Source: an uncultured Pseudomonadota bacterium
GTDB lineage: Bacteria; Pseudomonadota; Gammaproteobacteria; Steroidobacterales; Steroidobacteraceae
Length of the DNA: 64,000 nucleotides
Direction: 5' to 3'
Assembly: GCA_903879335.1 (NCBI GenBank)
Contig: CAIRLC010000002.1
Span: 124,001-188,000, forward strand
Numbering within the stretch: position 1 is the first letter of the stretch; every line of letters begins with the position of its first letter. Under the pieces are notes generated by a model. That model was not told where the DNA came from. It did no database searches and saw nothing but the letters and a program-made list of their open reading frames with translations. The position numbers and the translations under genes are program-made. Below, one piece after another: positions 9,102-19,559 of this stretch.

Positions 9102-9210
9102 AGTCGGGGACCAAAAAACGGGCCGATAGTCTAACAACACCCCACACATCGCGGTTTGGATCCGTATTTACCCTATCGCGCGAACGAATCGGCTTCGATA
9201 TTTTCGACCG

Positions 9211-10617
9211 ATGAACGCTTCTCAACTCAATGCCGTCTTTGACGCCGATCTCGTCCGCCGTTACGACGGCCCCGGGCCTCGCTATACGTCTTATCCGACC
9301 GCCGTACAGTTCCACGAGGGCTTCGGTGTTGTCGAATATGATGTGGCTGCCCGTGCGAGTAATGCGCTCGATCCGAAGCCTCTGTCCCTTTATATCCACG
9401 TCCCATTTTGCGAAAGCCCGTGTTTTTACTGCGGCTGCAATAAAGTGATTACTCGGGACCACGGGAGGTCACGTTTTTATTTGGAACACCTGTTCCTTGA
9501 AATCGAGCGGCAGGGAAAACTTTACGATCGGACCCGTCAGGTCGACCAGCTGCACTTCGGTGGCGGCACGCCGACCTTCTTAAACGATGACGAGATGTAT
9601 GAGCTGTTCGAAGTCATGCGGAAACATTTTTCGTTGAAAGATGACGCTGACAGAGAGTACTCAATCGAAATCGATCCGCGAACAGTCGATCCGGCGCGAC
9701 TAAAGCGCCTGCAAACTCTGGGATTTAATCGATTTAGTCTAGGTGTTCAGGACTTCGACACTCAAGTCCAAGAAGCCGTAAATCGTATTCAATCAGAAGA
9801 AGAAACCTTAAATTTGATCGGGCACGCGCGTCGAATCGGAATTGAAAGTATCAGTGTGGACTTAATTTATGGCCTGCCGCGCCAATCTCTCGCTAGCTTT
9901 CGGTCCACGCTTGAAAAAGTTATCGAGGCTCGCCCTGACCGAATTGCCGCCTACAGTTATGCGCACTTGCCACATTTATTCAAAGCACAGCGACAGATCA
10001 AAACTGCTGATCTAGTCTCCCCCGAATACAAGCTTGGCTTACTGGGACTCACTGTCGAAACGCTGACAGAAGCCGGCTACGTTTACATTGGCATGGATCA
10101 CTTTGCTCTGCCGACCGATGAGTTGGTGAAAGCGCAACAAGCAGGGACTCTGCAGCGAAACTTTCAAGGCTACTCGACCCGAGCTGAATGCGATCTCATC
10201 GCCCTAGGCGTGAGTTCGATTTCGAAAGTCGGCGATACGTATGCGCAAAATGCGAAAACGCTGCCGGAATATTATCGTCTCATCGAATCCGGCAATCTCG
10301 CGATAAAAAAGGGCGTAGCCCTTCAGCCTGACGATCGATTGCGCCGAAACGTGATTCAGGCGCTCATGTGCGCAACGCGTCTTGAATTTGATGCGATTGA
10401 AGCTGAACACCGGATTGATTTTGAGCAGTACTTTGCCCCTGAACTGACCGCGCTTGCTGCATTGGAGCGGGATGGCTTGGTTATCCGGGAACAGCGTTCA
10501 ATCGTGATCACAGCGCGTGGCCGGCTGTTGATGCGCAACGTAGCGATGTTATTTGACGCCCACTTGCGTAGGTCCAGCGAGGCGACCGCTTTACCTCGCT
10601 TCTCTCGCGTTGTCTGA
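9211..10617 (+). CDS. hemN: Oxygen-independent coproporphyrinogen III dehydrogenase
   Basis: The 468-residue radical SAM enzyme converts coproporphyrinogen III to protoporphyrinogen IX without oxygen, in the cytoplasm. The HemN signature begins PRYTSYPTAVQFH, followed by the cluster motif HVPFCESPCFYCGCNK with Cys67, Cys71 and Cys74 binding the 4Fe-4S cluster and a fourth Cys at 76. LHFGGGTPTFL and SVDLIYGLPRQS follow. Length and motifs fit true HemN rather than HemW. No clear FNR/Anr box was found in the 109-base divergent region. Its last 27 bases overlap the convergent VOC gene. Confidence 0.97.
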   Translation: MNASQLNAVFDADLVRRYDGPGPRYTSYPTAVQFHEGFGVVEYDVAARASNALDPKPLSLYIHVPFCESPCFYCGCNKVITRDHGRSRFYLEHLFLEIERQGKLYDRTRQVDQLHFGGGTPTFLNDDEMYELFEVMRKHFSLKDDADREYSIEIDPRTVDPARLKRLQTLGFNRFSLGVQDFDTQVQEAVNRIQSEEETLNLIGHARRIGIESISVDLIYGLPRQSLASFRSTLEKVIEARPDRIAAYSYAHLPHLFKAQRQIKTADLVSPEYKLGLLGLTVETLTEAGYVYIGMDHFALPTDELVKAQQAGTLQRNFQGYSTRAECDLIALGVSSISKVGDTYAQNAKTLPEYYRLIESGNLAIKKGVALQPDDRLRRNVIQALMCATRLEFDAIEAEHRIDFEQYFAPELTALAALERDGLVIREQRSIVITARGRLLMRNVAMLFDAHLRRSSEATALPRFSRVV

Positions 10618-11310
10618 TGCTTTGACAAAAATGGGTAGGCTCTCCGGCGACATCAAGATCAGGCCGTGAGATCGATCAAATCCGGGCATCATTGAGCGAT
10701 CTTCCAAAATACCCCGAGACGCCAAGCTGTGTCGTAATTGGTTGATATCGTCATTTTCGAACGTTAGCCATGCGTGTGGGTGCAAATGCGCGCCATGCAA
10801 CCCAATGGTGACGGCGTCGTTGGTCAGCGTGACGCGGCGCCCCACGGCTGATGACGTGTCGAAGAGCACAAATCCGAATGATTCCAGTCCATCGGTATCC
10901 GGCTGGACCATTGGAAAAGAGATCTCTTCAAACCAACCCAGCAGCGAGGGCTTTTGGGGCACCGGAGAACTCGTGCGCGCTTCGATGATTCGCACCCTTA
11001 GCCCACCCCGAATGCGGCCATCAATCTGATTAAACGCATGGTCGCCAATGGCAGCGGTATCGACGATGAGGCCGGCGTCTTCAAATTGCTCTAGCGCTCG
11101 CGCGAGGTCTGGTCGCACAAACACCAACGTGGGCTCTTGGACCGACGACTCGTACAAGCCGAGGGAAATTCGACCATCGCTGAAGGTTGCGGCGGCGGAC
11201 GAGACGCTTCCCGTCTCCGGAGCGATTGAAAACCCCAACTTGCCATAAAACTCGGCGGACGCTAAGGGCTCACGAGATGGCACGGCCAATTCTATGAAGC
11301 GCCCTAACAT
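10591..11310 (-). CDS. VOC (glyoxalase/bleomycin resistance) superfamily protein
   Basis: The 239-residue protein starts like a vicinal-oxygen-chelate module: MLGRFIELAVPSREPLASAE, then FYGKLGFSI. A second, weaker repeat is visible from about residue 125 (LGWFEEISFPMV to HAWLTFENDDINQLRHSL). Two VOC half-domains are common in dioxygenases and glyoxalase-like proteins. Metal ligands are not obvious, so catalysis is uncertain. It is the last gene of a four-gene minus-strand run, three bases after the MFS stop, and its 3' end overlaps hemN by 27 bases in convergent orientation. Confidence 0.72.
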   Translation of the reverse strand: MLGRFIELAVPSREPLASAEFYGKLGFSIAPETGSVSSAAATFSDGRISLGLYESSVQEPTLVFVRPDLARALEQFEDAGLIVDTAAIGDHAFNQIDGRIRGGLRVRIIEARTSSPVPQKPSLLGWFEEISFPMVQPDTDGLESFGFVLFDTSSAVGRRVTLTNDAVTIGLHGAHLHPHAWLTFENDDINQLRHSLASRGILEDRSMMPGFDRSHGLILMSPESLPIFVKASDNAREAR

Positions 11311-11313
11311 GGC

Positions 11314-12522
11314 TTAGGACTGATGCGGTCGATGCGATGGCATTCGAATGTGCGCAGGCGTGATGAGCCAAGTGGTTGCTGCGACGATCGCACCCGCGGC
11401 AATAAACGTGGTGACCGGTATCGGGGTGGTGGTGCTGGCGTTTGCCATACCTTGCACAGCCATAGCGCCAATGATTTGCTGCCCGAATCCAATGAGACCA
11501 GAGGCCGCGCCTGCATTTGAGGGCGATCGTGCAACGGCGGCTGCCGTTAGGTTTGGCAGCGTGAGGCCCTGAGCGAAGGCAATCAAACACCAGGGTAGGA
11601 ACAAGAAGGCCGGATGCCAGAGGCCGAATAACGCGAGCGCGACACCGACGGTTGCCCCTAGCGCTTGCGCAATAATTCCGGTCGTGATGAGGCGATCAAG
11701 TCCAAGACGAAAGGAATAGCGCGTCGTGAACCAGTTGCCGCAAAAATAGCTGAAGGAAAGGAGCAAATACCAAGTGCCATATTCAGCACTCGTACGCCCG
11801 AGATTTTTGAAAATGTAGGGCACGAGCGAGACGAAAACGAAGAAAATTGCGTAAAGAGCACCGGTCTGCAGCGCGTAGCCTAGAAACGCACGATCTCTGG
11901 CCAATTCTATAGAAGCGCCAAGCACGCTGCGATCAGACGCAGCCGTGGAAGGGGCGCGGGTCTCCGGCAGCCAGCGTAAGGCGGCGCCGCCGACGACGAT
12001 GGCGATGACAACTTGAATCGCGAAGACGATACGCCAGCCGACCAGATCACCCAACACGCCGCCCAATGCTGGTGATAAGGCATTCGCGATGGACATTACC
12101 ATCGTGATGGTTGCGAGTCGTAGCGCCATATGTTCGCGCGCGTATAAATCGCCAAGTACAGCCCTAGCGACGGTGACTCCGGCTGAGGTACCCAATGCCG
12201 ATATCACGCGCCCGACCGTCAGCATGCCGATCGAGTTGGCAAACAGAGCAGTGAGCACGCCGACCAAGTAGATGGACAGTCCGGTCAAAATTAAAGGGCG
12301 CCGTCCGTACCGGTCTGAGAGCGGACCATAGGCGTACAACCCGATCGCATACGCCACAAGCGCTGCCGTAACGGTGGCGCTCGCGGCGGAAACGCTGACA
12401 TGGAATTCAGCCCGTGCCAGGGGCAGCACGGGCATATAGATGCCTAGCGACAGTGGCCCAGACGCGGTAACCGCCGCAAGCAGTACCGTCAAACCACGTT
12501 CGGTCAGCGGCCGAATCTTCAA
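11314..12522 (-). CDS. MFS transporter, Bcr/CflA-type drug efflux
   Basis: The 402-residue protein has 12 predicted membrane helices. The MFS loop motif GPLSDRYGRRPLILTG (about residues 66-81) and the antiporter-like helix ALSPALGGVLGDLVGWRIVF match the Bcr/CflA subfamily of H+-driven exporters. The apparent start is TTG at 12522, overlapping the aldehyde dehydrogenase stop by four bases (TTGA); no in-frame ATG fits upstream, so coupled re-initiation is likely. A drug or an intermediate of the adjacent oxidation genes could be the substrate; context alone does not decide. Confidence 0.88.
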   Translation of the reverse strand: MKIRPLTERGLTVLLAAVTASGPLSLGIYMPVLPLARAEFHVSVSAASATVTAALVAYAIGLYAYGPLSDRYGRRPLILTGLSIYLVGVLTALFANSIGMLTVGRVISALGTSAGVTVARAVLGDLYAREHMALRLATITMVMSIANALSPALGGVLGDLVGWRIVFAIQVVIAIVVGGAALRWLPETRAPSTAASDRSVLGASIELARDRAFLGYALQTGALYAIFFVFVSLVPYIFKNLGRTSAEYGTWYLLLSFSYFCGNWFTTRYSFRLGLDRLITTGIIAQALGATVGVALALFGLWHPAFLFLPWCLIAFAQGLTLPNLTAAAVARSPSNAGAASGLIGFGQQIIGAMAVQGMANASTTTPIPVTTFIAAGAIVAATTWLITPAHIRMPSHRPHQS

Positions 12523-13985
12523 GGCATCAAGCCGCCGACGCAGACGTACTTGAGTTCCGTGTAATCAAGAATGCCGTGGCGTGAACCTTCGCGACCAATC
12601 CCGGATTCCTTCCAGCCCCCGAAAGGCGCTTCTTCAGTGGAAATGATGCCCGTATTCAGGCCGACTATTCCGTACTCCAAGGCCTCGGAGACGCGCCAGG
12701 AGCGCGCTAGATCGCGTGTGAAGAAGTACGACGCAAGCCCGAATTCGGTGTCATTCGCCATTTGAATCGCCTCCGCCTCCGTTTCGAAGCGGAAAATAGG
12801 GGCAACAGGTCCGAAAGTCTCTTCTCGAGCGACCTTCATGTCTGGTGTCACGTTCGTCAGGATGGTTGGTTCGAAGAACGTGCCGCCCAGGGCATGCCGT
12901 TTTCCGCCGAGCGCAATCGTTGCGCCCTTCTCGACAGCGTCAGCGATGTGTTCCTCGACTTTAGCCACCGCTTTACTATCGATCAGCGGACCCTGTTCAG
13001 TCGGGCCTTCAAGGCCAGCGCCGACACGCAGTTTTTTTGTCGCGGCAACAAGTTTTTCGACGAATGCGTCATAAACCCCAGACTGTACGAGCAAGCGATT
13101 CGCGCAAACGCAGGTTTGCCCAGTATTTCGATACTTGGAGGCGATCGCGCCAGCAACGGCCGCATCGAGGTCCGCATCATCAAAGACGATGAACGGAGCG
13201 TTGCCGCCCAATTCTAGCGAAACTTTTTTCACCGTATCAGCACATTGCCGCATCAAGAGCTTACCGACAGCCGTTGAGCCGGTGAAGGTGATCTTCGCGA
13301 CTGTAGGATTGGAGGTCATTTCGCCACCAATCGCTGAGGCGCGACCGGTGAGTACATTGAACACGCCCTTCGGCACGCCAGCGCGCTCTGCAAGCTCTGC
13401 TTGAGCGAATGCGGACAACGGCGTCGATTCAGCGGGTTTGATGACGATCGTGCAACCGGCGGCTAATGCCGCGCCGGCCTTGCGGGTGATCATGGCCGCC
13501 GGGAAGTTCCAGGGCGTAATTGCGCCCACCACGCCGACCGGTTGACGCATCGCCAGTAGCCGCTTGTCGGGTGCAGGTGAAGGGATGAGGTCACCGTATA
13601 TCCGTCGCCCCTCTTCTGCGAACCATTCGTAAAAAGATGCCGCGTAGCCGACCTCGCCTTTAGCCTCGGCGAGGGGCTTGCCTTGCTCAGCGGTCATGAG
13701 GCGGCCGAGATCTTCGGCGTTCGCCACCATTAATTCCGCAAAGCGACGAAGAATTTTTCCGCGTTCCTTGGCTGATTTGCTGGACCACGCTGGTAGTGCG
13801 CGCTTGGCCGCCTCGATGGCGCGACGAGTTTCCGCGACCCCGCAAACTGGCACTTCAGCCAGTGTCTCTCCCGATGCAGGGTCTGTGACGGCGACCAAGC
13901 TTCCATCATCAGCGCCGATCCACGCCCCGTCGATATAGCAAAGGTTGCGTAACAAAGAGGGGTCATTCAGCATCAAAGTCGTCAT
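12519..13985 (-). CDS. gabD: NAD(P)-dependent succinate-semialdehyde dehydrogenase
   Basis: The 488-residue aldehyde dehydrogenase is of GabD type. Visible are TPWNFPAAMITRK (158-170) for cofactor binding, FTGSTAVGKLL, the general base Glu258 in SLELGGNAPF and the catalytic Cys292 in RNTGQTCVCANR. The C-terminal PFGGWKESGIGREG loop is characteristic. It would oxidise succinate semialdehyde, or related omega-semialdehydes, to the acid for entry into the TCA cycle. It lies 35 bases downstream of the dienelactone hydrolase gene. No GABA transaminase is present here, so the source of its substrate is open; glutarate semialdehyde is an alternative. Confidence 0.9.
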   Translation of the reverse strand: MTTLMLNDPSLLRNLCYIDGAWIGADDGSLVAVTDPASGETLAEVPVCGVAETRRAIEAAKRALPAWSSKSAKERGKILRRFAELMVANAEDLGRLMTAEQGKPLAEAKGEVGYAASFYEWFAEEGRRIYGDLIPSPAPDKRLLAMRQPVGVVGAITPWNFPAAMITRKAGAALAAGCTIVIKPAESTPLSAFAQAELAERAGVPKGVFNVLTGRASAIGGEMTSNPTVAKITFTGSTAVGKLLMRQCADTVKKVSLELGGNAPFIVFDDADLDAAVAGAIASKYRNTGQTCVCANRLLVQSGVYDAFVEKLVAATKKLRVGAGLEGPTEQGPLIDSKAVAKVEEHIADAVEKGATIALGGKRHALGGTFFEPTILTNVTPDMKVAREETFGPVAPIFRFETEAEAIQMANDTEFGLASYFFTRDLARSWRVSEALEYGIVGLNTGIISTEEAPFGGWKESGIGREGSRHGILDYTELKYVCVGGLMP

Positions 13986-14020
13986 AAATTGGTCCTAATT
14001 TTCGATGGAGTCGTTGTTAT

Positions 14021-14692
14021 TCAGCCGAGATGGCGTTGAAGGAACGCCAGTGTACGGCTCAAAGAAAGGGCCGCGCTGACCGGCTCATAGGAGGCACGAT
14101 CGGTATTGTTGAAAGCGTGGCCTGCAGGATAAAGATGGATCTCAGCGGTGGTCACGGCAGTGCGCATTTGCTCGACATCTGATTGCGGGATTGCCGTGTC
14201 CTGCTCCCCAAAGTGAAAAAGCGTGGGGCAGCTGGGTGTCTCCGGCAAGCAAGACGGCAAACCCCCGCCATAATAAATGACGGCAGCCTTGAGATTGAGC
14301 CGGCAGGCCGCTTGATAACTGAGTCGGCCCCCCCAGCAAAATCCAACCGTGGCGGCCTGATCAGGCCGGGCAGCCGCTCGTTGAGTGGCATCAAGGTCGC
14401 GAATAATGAATGCCGTATCGATGGAATACGCGTGGGCTAGCCCGGTCGAAATATCACTGTACGGGACGGTCAAGTCCGGCGTAATCCGGTCAAACAATTG
14501 TGGTGCGAGCGCTTCATAGCCGGCCTCAGCATAGGCGTCGGCAACCGCCTTAATGTGTGCAGTAACCCCGAAAATTTCCTGAATTATCAGAACACTTCCG
14601 CGGGGTTCGCCGGTCGGGCGAGCTCGATAGACGCCCAGTCGATGGCCGTCTGCGGCCGTGATCTCTATCCGATCTTTGACAGTGGAATTCAT
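14021..14692 (-). CDS. Dienelactone hydrolase family protein
   Basis: The 223-residue alpha/beta hydrolase has the Cys-Asp-His triad of the family: Cys119 in GFCWGG, Asp165 in FGEQDTAIP and His192 in YPAGHAFNN. IIQEIFGVTAHIKAVADAYA near residue 36 supplies the conserved Glu and oxyanion region. Family members open dienelactone in chlorocatechol degradation, but many are general carboxymethylenebutenolidase-like esterases of unknown substrate. It is the first gene of a minus-strand run with gabD, the MFS exporter and the VOC gene, and is divergent from the fadJ-like gene across 152 bases. Confidence 0.9.
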   Translation of the reverse strand: MNSTVKDRIEITAADGHRLGVYRARPTGEPRGSVLIIQEIFGVTAHIKAVADAYAEAGYEALAPQLFDRITPDLTVPYSDISTGLAHAYSIDTAFIIRDLDATQRAAARPDQAATVGFCWGGRLSYQAACRLNLKAAVIYYGGGLPSCLPETPSCPTLFHFGEQDTAIPQSDVEQMRTAVTTAEIHLYPAGHAFNNTDRASYEPVSAALSLSRTLAFLQRHLG

Positions 14693-14844
14693 GGCGTCAT
14701 TTTTCAGTTTGCGGGAGCGCCTATTCTGAGCGCAACGCCGCGGCTATGCCATCCGGGAAAACGAGGTTCGTGGTTGGCAAAGCTAAGCAGTAGACCCGGT
14801 GAGGGGTGGCATAATCAGGCTCGCACTCCCTATGAGGATGTTTC

Positions 14845-16962
14845 ATGAGTACCGTCACGTCAATTCGCGAAGGCGCGGTCACTGTCATCCGATTCGGTGA
14901 ACCCCCGGTCAATAGCTTGGGGCGCCAGACCCGCGCTGAACTCGCTGCAGCTATAGCGGGTGCCATACAGGATCCAGCGGTTTCCGCCATCGTGTTGGCC
15001 GGCAATAATGGATTGTTCTCCGCGGGCGCCGATATCCGAGAATTTGGTACGCCTGCGATGCTTGCGGCCCCCAACCTTGCTGACTTGATTAGCCTAGTTG
15101 AATCGAGCCCAAAGCCAGTCATCGCCGCGATCGACGGCACTTGTCTTGGCGGCGGACTTGAATTGTCTCTGGGCTGCCATTATCGGCTGGCGTCTACAAC
15201 AGCCAAGCTCGGCCTGCCGGAAGTGAAAATCGGACTGCTACCCGGTGCCGGTGGTACCCAGCGTCTACCGAGGCTCATTGGCGTCGAAAACGCCCTTAAC
15301 GTGATTTTGGGTGGTGAGCCCGTGCCGGCTAAATTATTTGCCGGAACCCCCTTACTTTCACAGTTGGTTGATGGGGATCTGCTCGCCGCCGCGGTGAGCT
15401 TTGCGGCAGCTCGCGGTACTGACCACCAAGCTGGCAAGCGCTTGCCACGGGCTCGCGATCGATCCGCAGCGGGTCCACATGTAGAGCCGCTACTGATCTT
15501 TGCCAGAAATACTGTGCGCGCGGCGTATGCCGCGTACCCGGCACCGTTGAAATGTATTGATGCCATTGAAGCGGCGGCAACCAAATCCTTCGATGAGGGG
15601 CTCGCGGTAGAGCGGTCCCTGTTTATTGAGCTGATGTTTACACCGGTTTCAAAAGCCTTGCGGCATGCGTTTTTCGCCGAACGCGCTGCTGCAAAGCTCG
15701 CAGATGTGCCCGAGTCCACGCCCCTACGGGACCTGAAAACTGCGGCGGTCATCGGAGCCGGTACGATGGGATCTGGCATTGCCCTGACATTTCTCTCGGC
15801 TGGTATTCCCGTGGTGCTGCTCGAAACTGGTGCAGACGCCCTAGAGCGCGGCGTGAGCCGAGTTAAGGACGTCATCGAAGGCCAAGTGAAGAAAGGCCGA
15901 CTGACACCGGAAGCAGCCCACGCAAGGTTCGGGTTGCTCAAGCCGACCTTGGAATACGCCGACCTGTCGAAAGCAGACATCATCATCGAGGCTGTTTTCG
16001 AAGACATGGCGGTTAAAAAAGATGTCTTCTTGGCGATCGATCAAGTGGCCAAGTCCGGTGCGATTCTGGCCACCAACACATCGACGCTCAACGTGGATGC
16101 TATAGCGGCGATCACCTCGCGCCCCGCGGAGGTCATCGGCACTCACTTTTTTAGTCCTGCCAATATCATGAAATTGCTCGAAGTCGTGCGTGGTCGAGAG
16201 ACTGCGCCTGACGTTCTGGCAACGACCATGAGATTAGCGAAAACCTTGCGAAAAACCGCAGTTGTTTCTGGCGTATGCGATGGCTTCATCGGCAATCGCA
16301 TGATTGAACAATATGTTCGTCAAGCGTTGTTTATGGTGGATGAAGGCGCGAGCCCATCTGAAATAGATGCAGCGATGGAGGCTTTCGGTTTTGCGATGGG
16401 CCCATTCCGGATGAGCGACCTGGCTGGCAACGATATCGGCTGGCATATTCGCCAGCGTCGAGCGATTGAACGCCCGGATGTGGTGTATTCGAAAGTTGCG
16501 GATCGGTTATGTGAGTTAGGCCGCTTCGGACAAAAGACGGGCGGCGGGTGGTACGACTACCGCAAAGGCGATCGCAATGCCTATCCGTCTGCCGTCGTAG
16601 ATGACCTGATTATTCAGCATCGCAACGCAAATGGGATGGTTGCCCGTAAGATCGATGCGCGCGAAATTGTTGATCGCTTGGTATACGCGTTGGTCAACGA
16701 AGCTGCTCTCATTCTGGAAGAGGGGATCGCGCAGCGGGCATCTGACATTGATATCGTGTACCTGACTGGGTACGGATTCCCCGTCTACCGCGGTGGCCCA
16801 ATGTGTTACGCGGATGAAGTTGGGCTTTATGCTGTAGTCCAACGGATGAATGAGTTCTCCCGTAATCCACACGGTGATCCTTCATTCTGGACGCCGGCGC
16901 CTCTGCTCGCTCGCCTTGCCGCATCAAGCGGCGCCTTCAATTCGACCGGAGCCCGCTCATGA
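14845..16962 (+). CDS. Bifunctional enoyl-CoA hydratase/3-hydroxyacyl-CoA dehydrogenase (FadJ/FadB-like)
   Basis: The product has 705 residues. The N-terminal crotonase domain (1-190) has the two catalytic glutamates Glu106 (GGGLELSLG) and Glu126 ([16 protein letters not shown]). The NAD-binding dehydrogenase domain begins with GAGTMGSG (304-311), followed by [15 protein letters not shown] with the catalytic His and GFIGNRM. It performs the hydration and oxidation steps of beta-oxidation. GAGG lies upstream of the ATG at 14845. The thiolase gene overlaps it by four bases, forming a two-subunit beta-oxidation unit. No acyl-CoA dehydrogenase or regulator is adjacent. Confidence 0.93.
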   Translation: MSTVTSIREGAVTVIRFGEPPVNSLGRQTRAELAAAIAGAIQDPAVSAIVLAGNNGLFSAGADIREFGTPAMLAAPNLADLISLVESSPKPVIAAIDGTCLGGGLELSLGCHYRLASTTAKLGLPEVKIGLLPGAGGTQRLPRLIGVENALNVILGGEPVPAKLFAGTPLLSQLVDGDLLAAAVSFAAARGTDHQAGKRLPRARDRSAAGPHVEPLLIFARNTVRAAYAAYPAPLKCIDAIEAAATKSFDEGLAVERSLFIELMFTPVSKALRHAFFAERAAAKLADVPESTPLRDLKTAAVIGAGTMGSGIALTFLSAGIPVVLLETGADALERGVSRVKDVIEGQVKKGRLTPEAAHARFGLLKPTLEYADLSKADIIIEAVFEDMAVKKDVFLAIDQVAKSGAILATNTSTLNVDAIAAITSRPAEVIGTHFFSPANIMKLLEVVRGRETAPDVLATTMRLAKTLRKTAVVSGVCDGFIGNRMIEQYVRQALFMVDEGASPSEIDAAMEAFGFAMGPFRMSDLAGNDIGWHIRQRRAIERPDVVYSKVADRLCELGRFGQKTGGGWYDYRKGDRNAYPSAVVDDLIIQHRNANGMVARKIDAREIVDRLVYALVNEAALILEEGIAQRASDIDIVYLTGYGFPVYRGGPMCYADEVGLYAVVQRMNEFSRNPHGDPSFWTPAPLLARLAASSGAFNSTGARS

Positions 16963-18140
16963 GTCGCGAAGTTGTGATCGTATCGACTGCACGAACCCCA
17001 TTAGCTAAGTCATTTAAGGGTTCTTTTAATCTTACCCATGGCGCTACGTTGGGCGGGCACGTCGTACGCGCCGCCATCGAACGGGCGAGAGTTGAGGCCG
17101 CTGAGGTCGAAGACGTCATCATGGGTTGCGCGTTGCCCGAAGGTGCAACCGGCGGCAACATCGCCCGCCAGATCGCCTTGCGGGCCGGCTGCCCGGATAG
17201 CGTTGCCGGCATGACGGTGAATCGATTTTGTTCATCAGGCTTGCAAGCGATCGCGCTCGCGGCCCAGCGGATCCTTGCAGGTGAAGGTGATGTGTATGTG
17301 GCCGGCGGCGTCGAATCGATTTCGATCGTGCAGTCAACGGTAAATCGAAATTTCAATGAAGAGGCCTGGCTCAAGACTAACGCGCCCGGGGTTTACTGGA
17401 GCATGTTGGACACTGCTGAAGAGGTCGCTCGCCGATACGGAATTGCGCGTGACGACATGGACGCCTATGGCGCTCGGAGCCAGCAGCGCGCATGCGCCGG
17501 TCAGGCGGCCGGTTTTTTTCAAGACGAAATTGCCCCGATTACCGTGACTGCAGCAACTGTCGACAAGACCAGCGGTCGTTTGTCGACACGCGAAGTGACG
17601 GTTGAGCGTGACGAGGGGTTGCGCGAGGGAACGACAGCGCAGGCGCTGGCAACGATCCGACCCGCTTTGCCTGGCGGCGTTATTGCTGCGGGGAACGCGA
17701 GTCAGTTTTCCGATGGCGCTGGAGCCGTTGTATTGATGGCCGCCGATCTGGCGGAGCGTCGGGGTTTAGAACCGCTGGGGTATTTCCGCGGCTTTGCCGT
17801 GGCAGGTTGCGACCCGAAGGAAATGGGCATTGGCCCAGTTTATGCGGTGCCAAAATTATTGGCGCGGGCTGGTCTGTCCGTATCCGACATTGATTTATGG
17901 GAGCTCAATGAAGCCTTCGCGGTGCAGGTGCTCTATTGCCGCGAAAAGTTAGGTATTCCCGATGAGCGTTTAAACGTCGATGGCGGCGCGATCGCGGTCG
18001 GTCATCCTTATGGCATGAGCGGACAACGCATGACGGGCCATGCTCTCTTGGCTGGTAAGCGGTTAGGCGCGAAACACGTGGTCGCCACAATGTGTATCGG
18101 TGGCGGTATGGGCGCGGCGGGCCTTTTTGAAGTGTGTTGA
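16959..18140 (+). CDS. Acetyl-CoA acyltransferase (thiolase, FadA-like)
   Basis: The 393-residue thiolase keeps all catalytic elements: nucleophile Cys91 in [18 protein letters not shown] near residue 316, His349 in [14 protein letters not shown] and Cys379 in [10 protein letters not shown]. Length and the NEAFA variant fit degradative 3-ketoacyl-CoA thiolases rather than AtoB, though biosynthetic use for PHA precursors cannot be excluded given phaC nearby. The ATG overlaps the upstream TGA (ATGA), which suggests stoichiometric production with the FadJ-like subunit. Confidence 0.93.
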   Translation: MSREVVIVSTARTPLAKSFKGSFNLTHGATLGGHVVRAAIERARVEAAEVEDVIMGCALPEGATGGNIARQIALRAGCPDSVAGMTVNRFCSSGLQAIALAAQRILAGEGDVYVAGGVESISIVQSTVNRNFNEEAWLKTNAPGVYWSMLDTAEEVARRYGIARDDMDAYGARSQQRACAGQAAGFFQDEIAPITVTAATVDKTSGRLSTREVTVERDEGLREGTTAQALATIRPALPGGVIAAGNASQFSDGAGAVVLMAADLAERRGLEPLGYFRGFAVAGCDPKEMGIGPVYAVPKLLARAGLSVSDIDLWELNEAFAVQVLYCREKLGIPDERLNVDGGAIAVGHPYGMSGQRMTGHALLAGKRLGAKHVVATMCIGGGMGAAGLFEVC

Positions 18141-19519
18141 TGACCCGCGTATGGGGGCGGCGGCCATTCTTTCGAGATGCCGTCGCAATCCTCCATCTCG
18201 GCGCACCGCTGCTGGCAGCCAATTTGGCACTTGCGGCAATGCCATTGGCCGACACGATCATGGCTGGGCGCTTAGGGACACATGCACTGGGCGCCGTCGC
18301 CGTAGGGGCGAGTTTTTATGCCCTATTCATGTACTTTGGTCTTGGAATGATGACCGCCCTTTCTCCGCTCTCCGCACACGCGGACGGCGCAGGTGATTTT
18401 GCTCGGGTCGGCCGCTATGCGGGACAGGGACTATGGGTGCTCCTCGCTGTTGCGGTATTAATGGTTACAGGGCTCTGGTCTGTTGGGCCGGCACTGCACA
18501 TCATTGGTACGGATCCGACGATTGCGCCGATTGCTCGAGACTATGTCCACGCCATGTCATACGGGCTCCCAGGTCTCTTATTCGCCCACGGTTTGCGCTG
18601 CACGAGCGAAGGGGTCGGCCGAACACGACCTGTGATGGCCATCGCTCTGATCGCCTTCGCAATCAATGTTGGATTGAACTGGGTTCTGATGTACGGGCAC
18701 TTTGGCGCGCCAGCGCTCGGGGCCGTCGGCACTGGAGTCGCTACGGCGATTTCCCAGTGGTGTATGGCTGGAATGTTCCTGTTATGGATTAGCCTGCATG
18801 GCGGATATAAGCCTTTCAATATCGCCAGGCTCCCCGTTGGATTGGACGTTGCTCTGGTACGGGAAATCCTCGCGTTGGGGCTGCCGATTGCCGGCGCTAT
18901 GGTGGCCGAAACGGCATTGTTCTCGTCGGCTGGTCTGATGATTGGGACACTGGGCGCAGACATCGTTGCAGCGCATCAAGTTGCGATGAACTATGTGTCC
19001 TTTACGTTTATGGCTGCGGTTTCTTTGCATTCAGCTACAACCATTCATGTCGGCCATGCTCTGGGTGGACGGGATGCGCCGGGTGCGCGCCGAGCAGGAT
19101 TCGCCGGCATCTTCCTGTGCGGCGTACTGATGCTCCTGTCGGTCATCGTGGTGATCACCCAGCATGACGCAATCGCAAGTCTGTATACAGCCGATCCATC
19201 GGTACGCGCAATGGCCGGGAATTTGCTGCTCCTAGGAGCCGTTTTCCAGTTATCTGACGGGCTTCAGGTCGGTGCAATGGGAGCGTTACGTGGATTCAAG
19301 GACGCGCGGGTACCGTTGATCATCACATTAGGCGCCTATTGGGGCGTGGGATTCCCGCTCGCTTTCAGCGCAGGAATTGTCCTCGGATTCGGGCCTGAAG
19401 GCGTTTGGTGGGGACTTATCGCAGGGCTTGCGGTCGCTGCCATCCTATTAATCTGGCGCTTTCAGGCCGTCTCCCGACGGGAACTCCCTAAGCCTGAATA
19501 CGCGTCGAACGGACTGTAA
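18140..19519 (+). CDS. MATE family efflux transporter (NorM-like)
   Basis: The protein has 459 residues and 12 hydrophobic helices with two homologous halves (GAPLLAANLALAAMPLADTI and GLPIAGAMVAETALFSSAG). This fits Na+- or H+-driven multidrug exporters of the NorM branch. The ATG at 18140 shares one base with the thiolase stop (TGATG) and is preferred over GTG and TTG codons directly before it. Co-transcription with beta-oxidation genes may only reflect compaction; the substrate is unknown. Confidence 0.9.
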   Translation: MTRVWGRRPFFRDAVAILHLGAPLLAANLALAAMPLADTIMAGRLGTHALGAVAVGASFYALFMYFGLGMMTALSPLSAHADGAGDFARVGRYAGQGLWVLLAVAVLMVTGLWSVGPALHIIGTDPTIAPIARDYVHAMSYGLPGLLFAHGLRCTSEGVGRTRPVMAIALIAFAINVGLNWVLMYGHFGAPALGAVGTGVATAISQWCMAGMFLLWISLHGGYKPFNIARLPVGLDVALVREILALGLPIAGAMVAETALFSSAGLMIGTLGADIVAAHQVAMNYVSFTFMAAVSLHSATTIHVGHALGGRDAPGARRAGFAGIFLCGVLMLLSVIVVITQHDAIASLYTADPSVRAMAGNLLLLGAVFQLSDGLQVGAMGALRGFKDARVPLIITLGAYWGVGFPLAFSAGIVLGFGPEGVWWGLIAGLAVAAILLIWRFQAVSRRELPKPEYASNGL

Positions 19520-19559
19520 CGCTGATCAAGTACACTAGACGCTTCTCTGGGAGAAGTAC

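Noticed and set aside
9102-9210. The hemN upstream region searched for an FNR/Anr box.
   Set aside because: TTCGATATTTTCGA is partly symmetrical but does not match TTGAT-N4-ATCAA.
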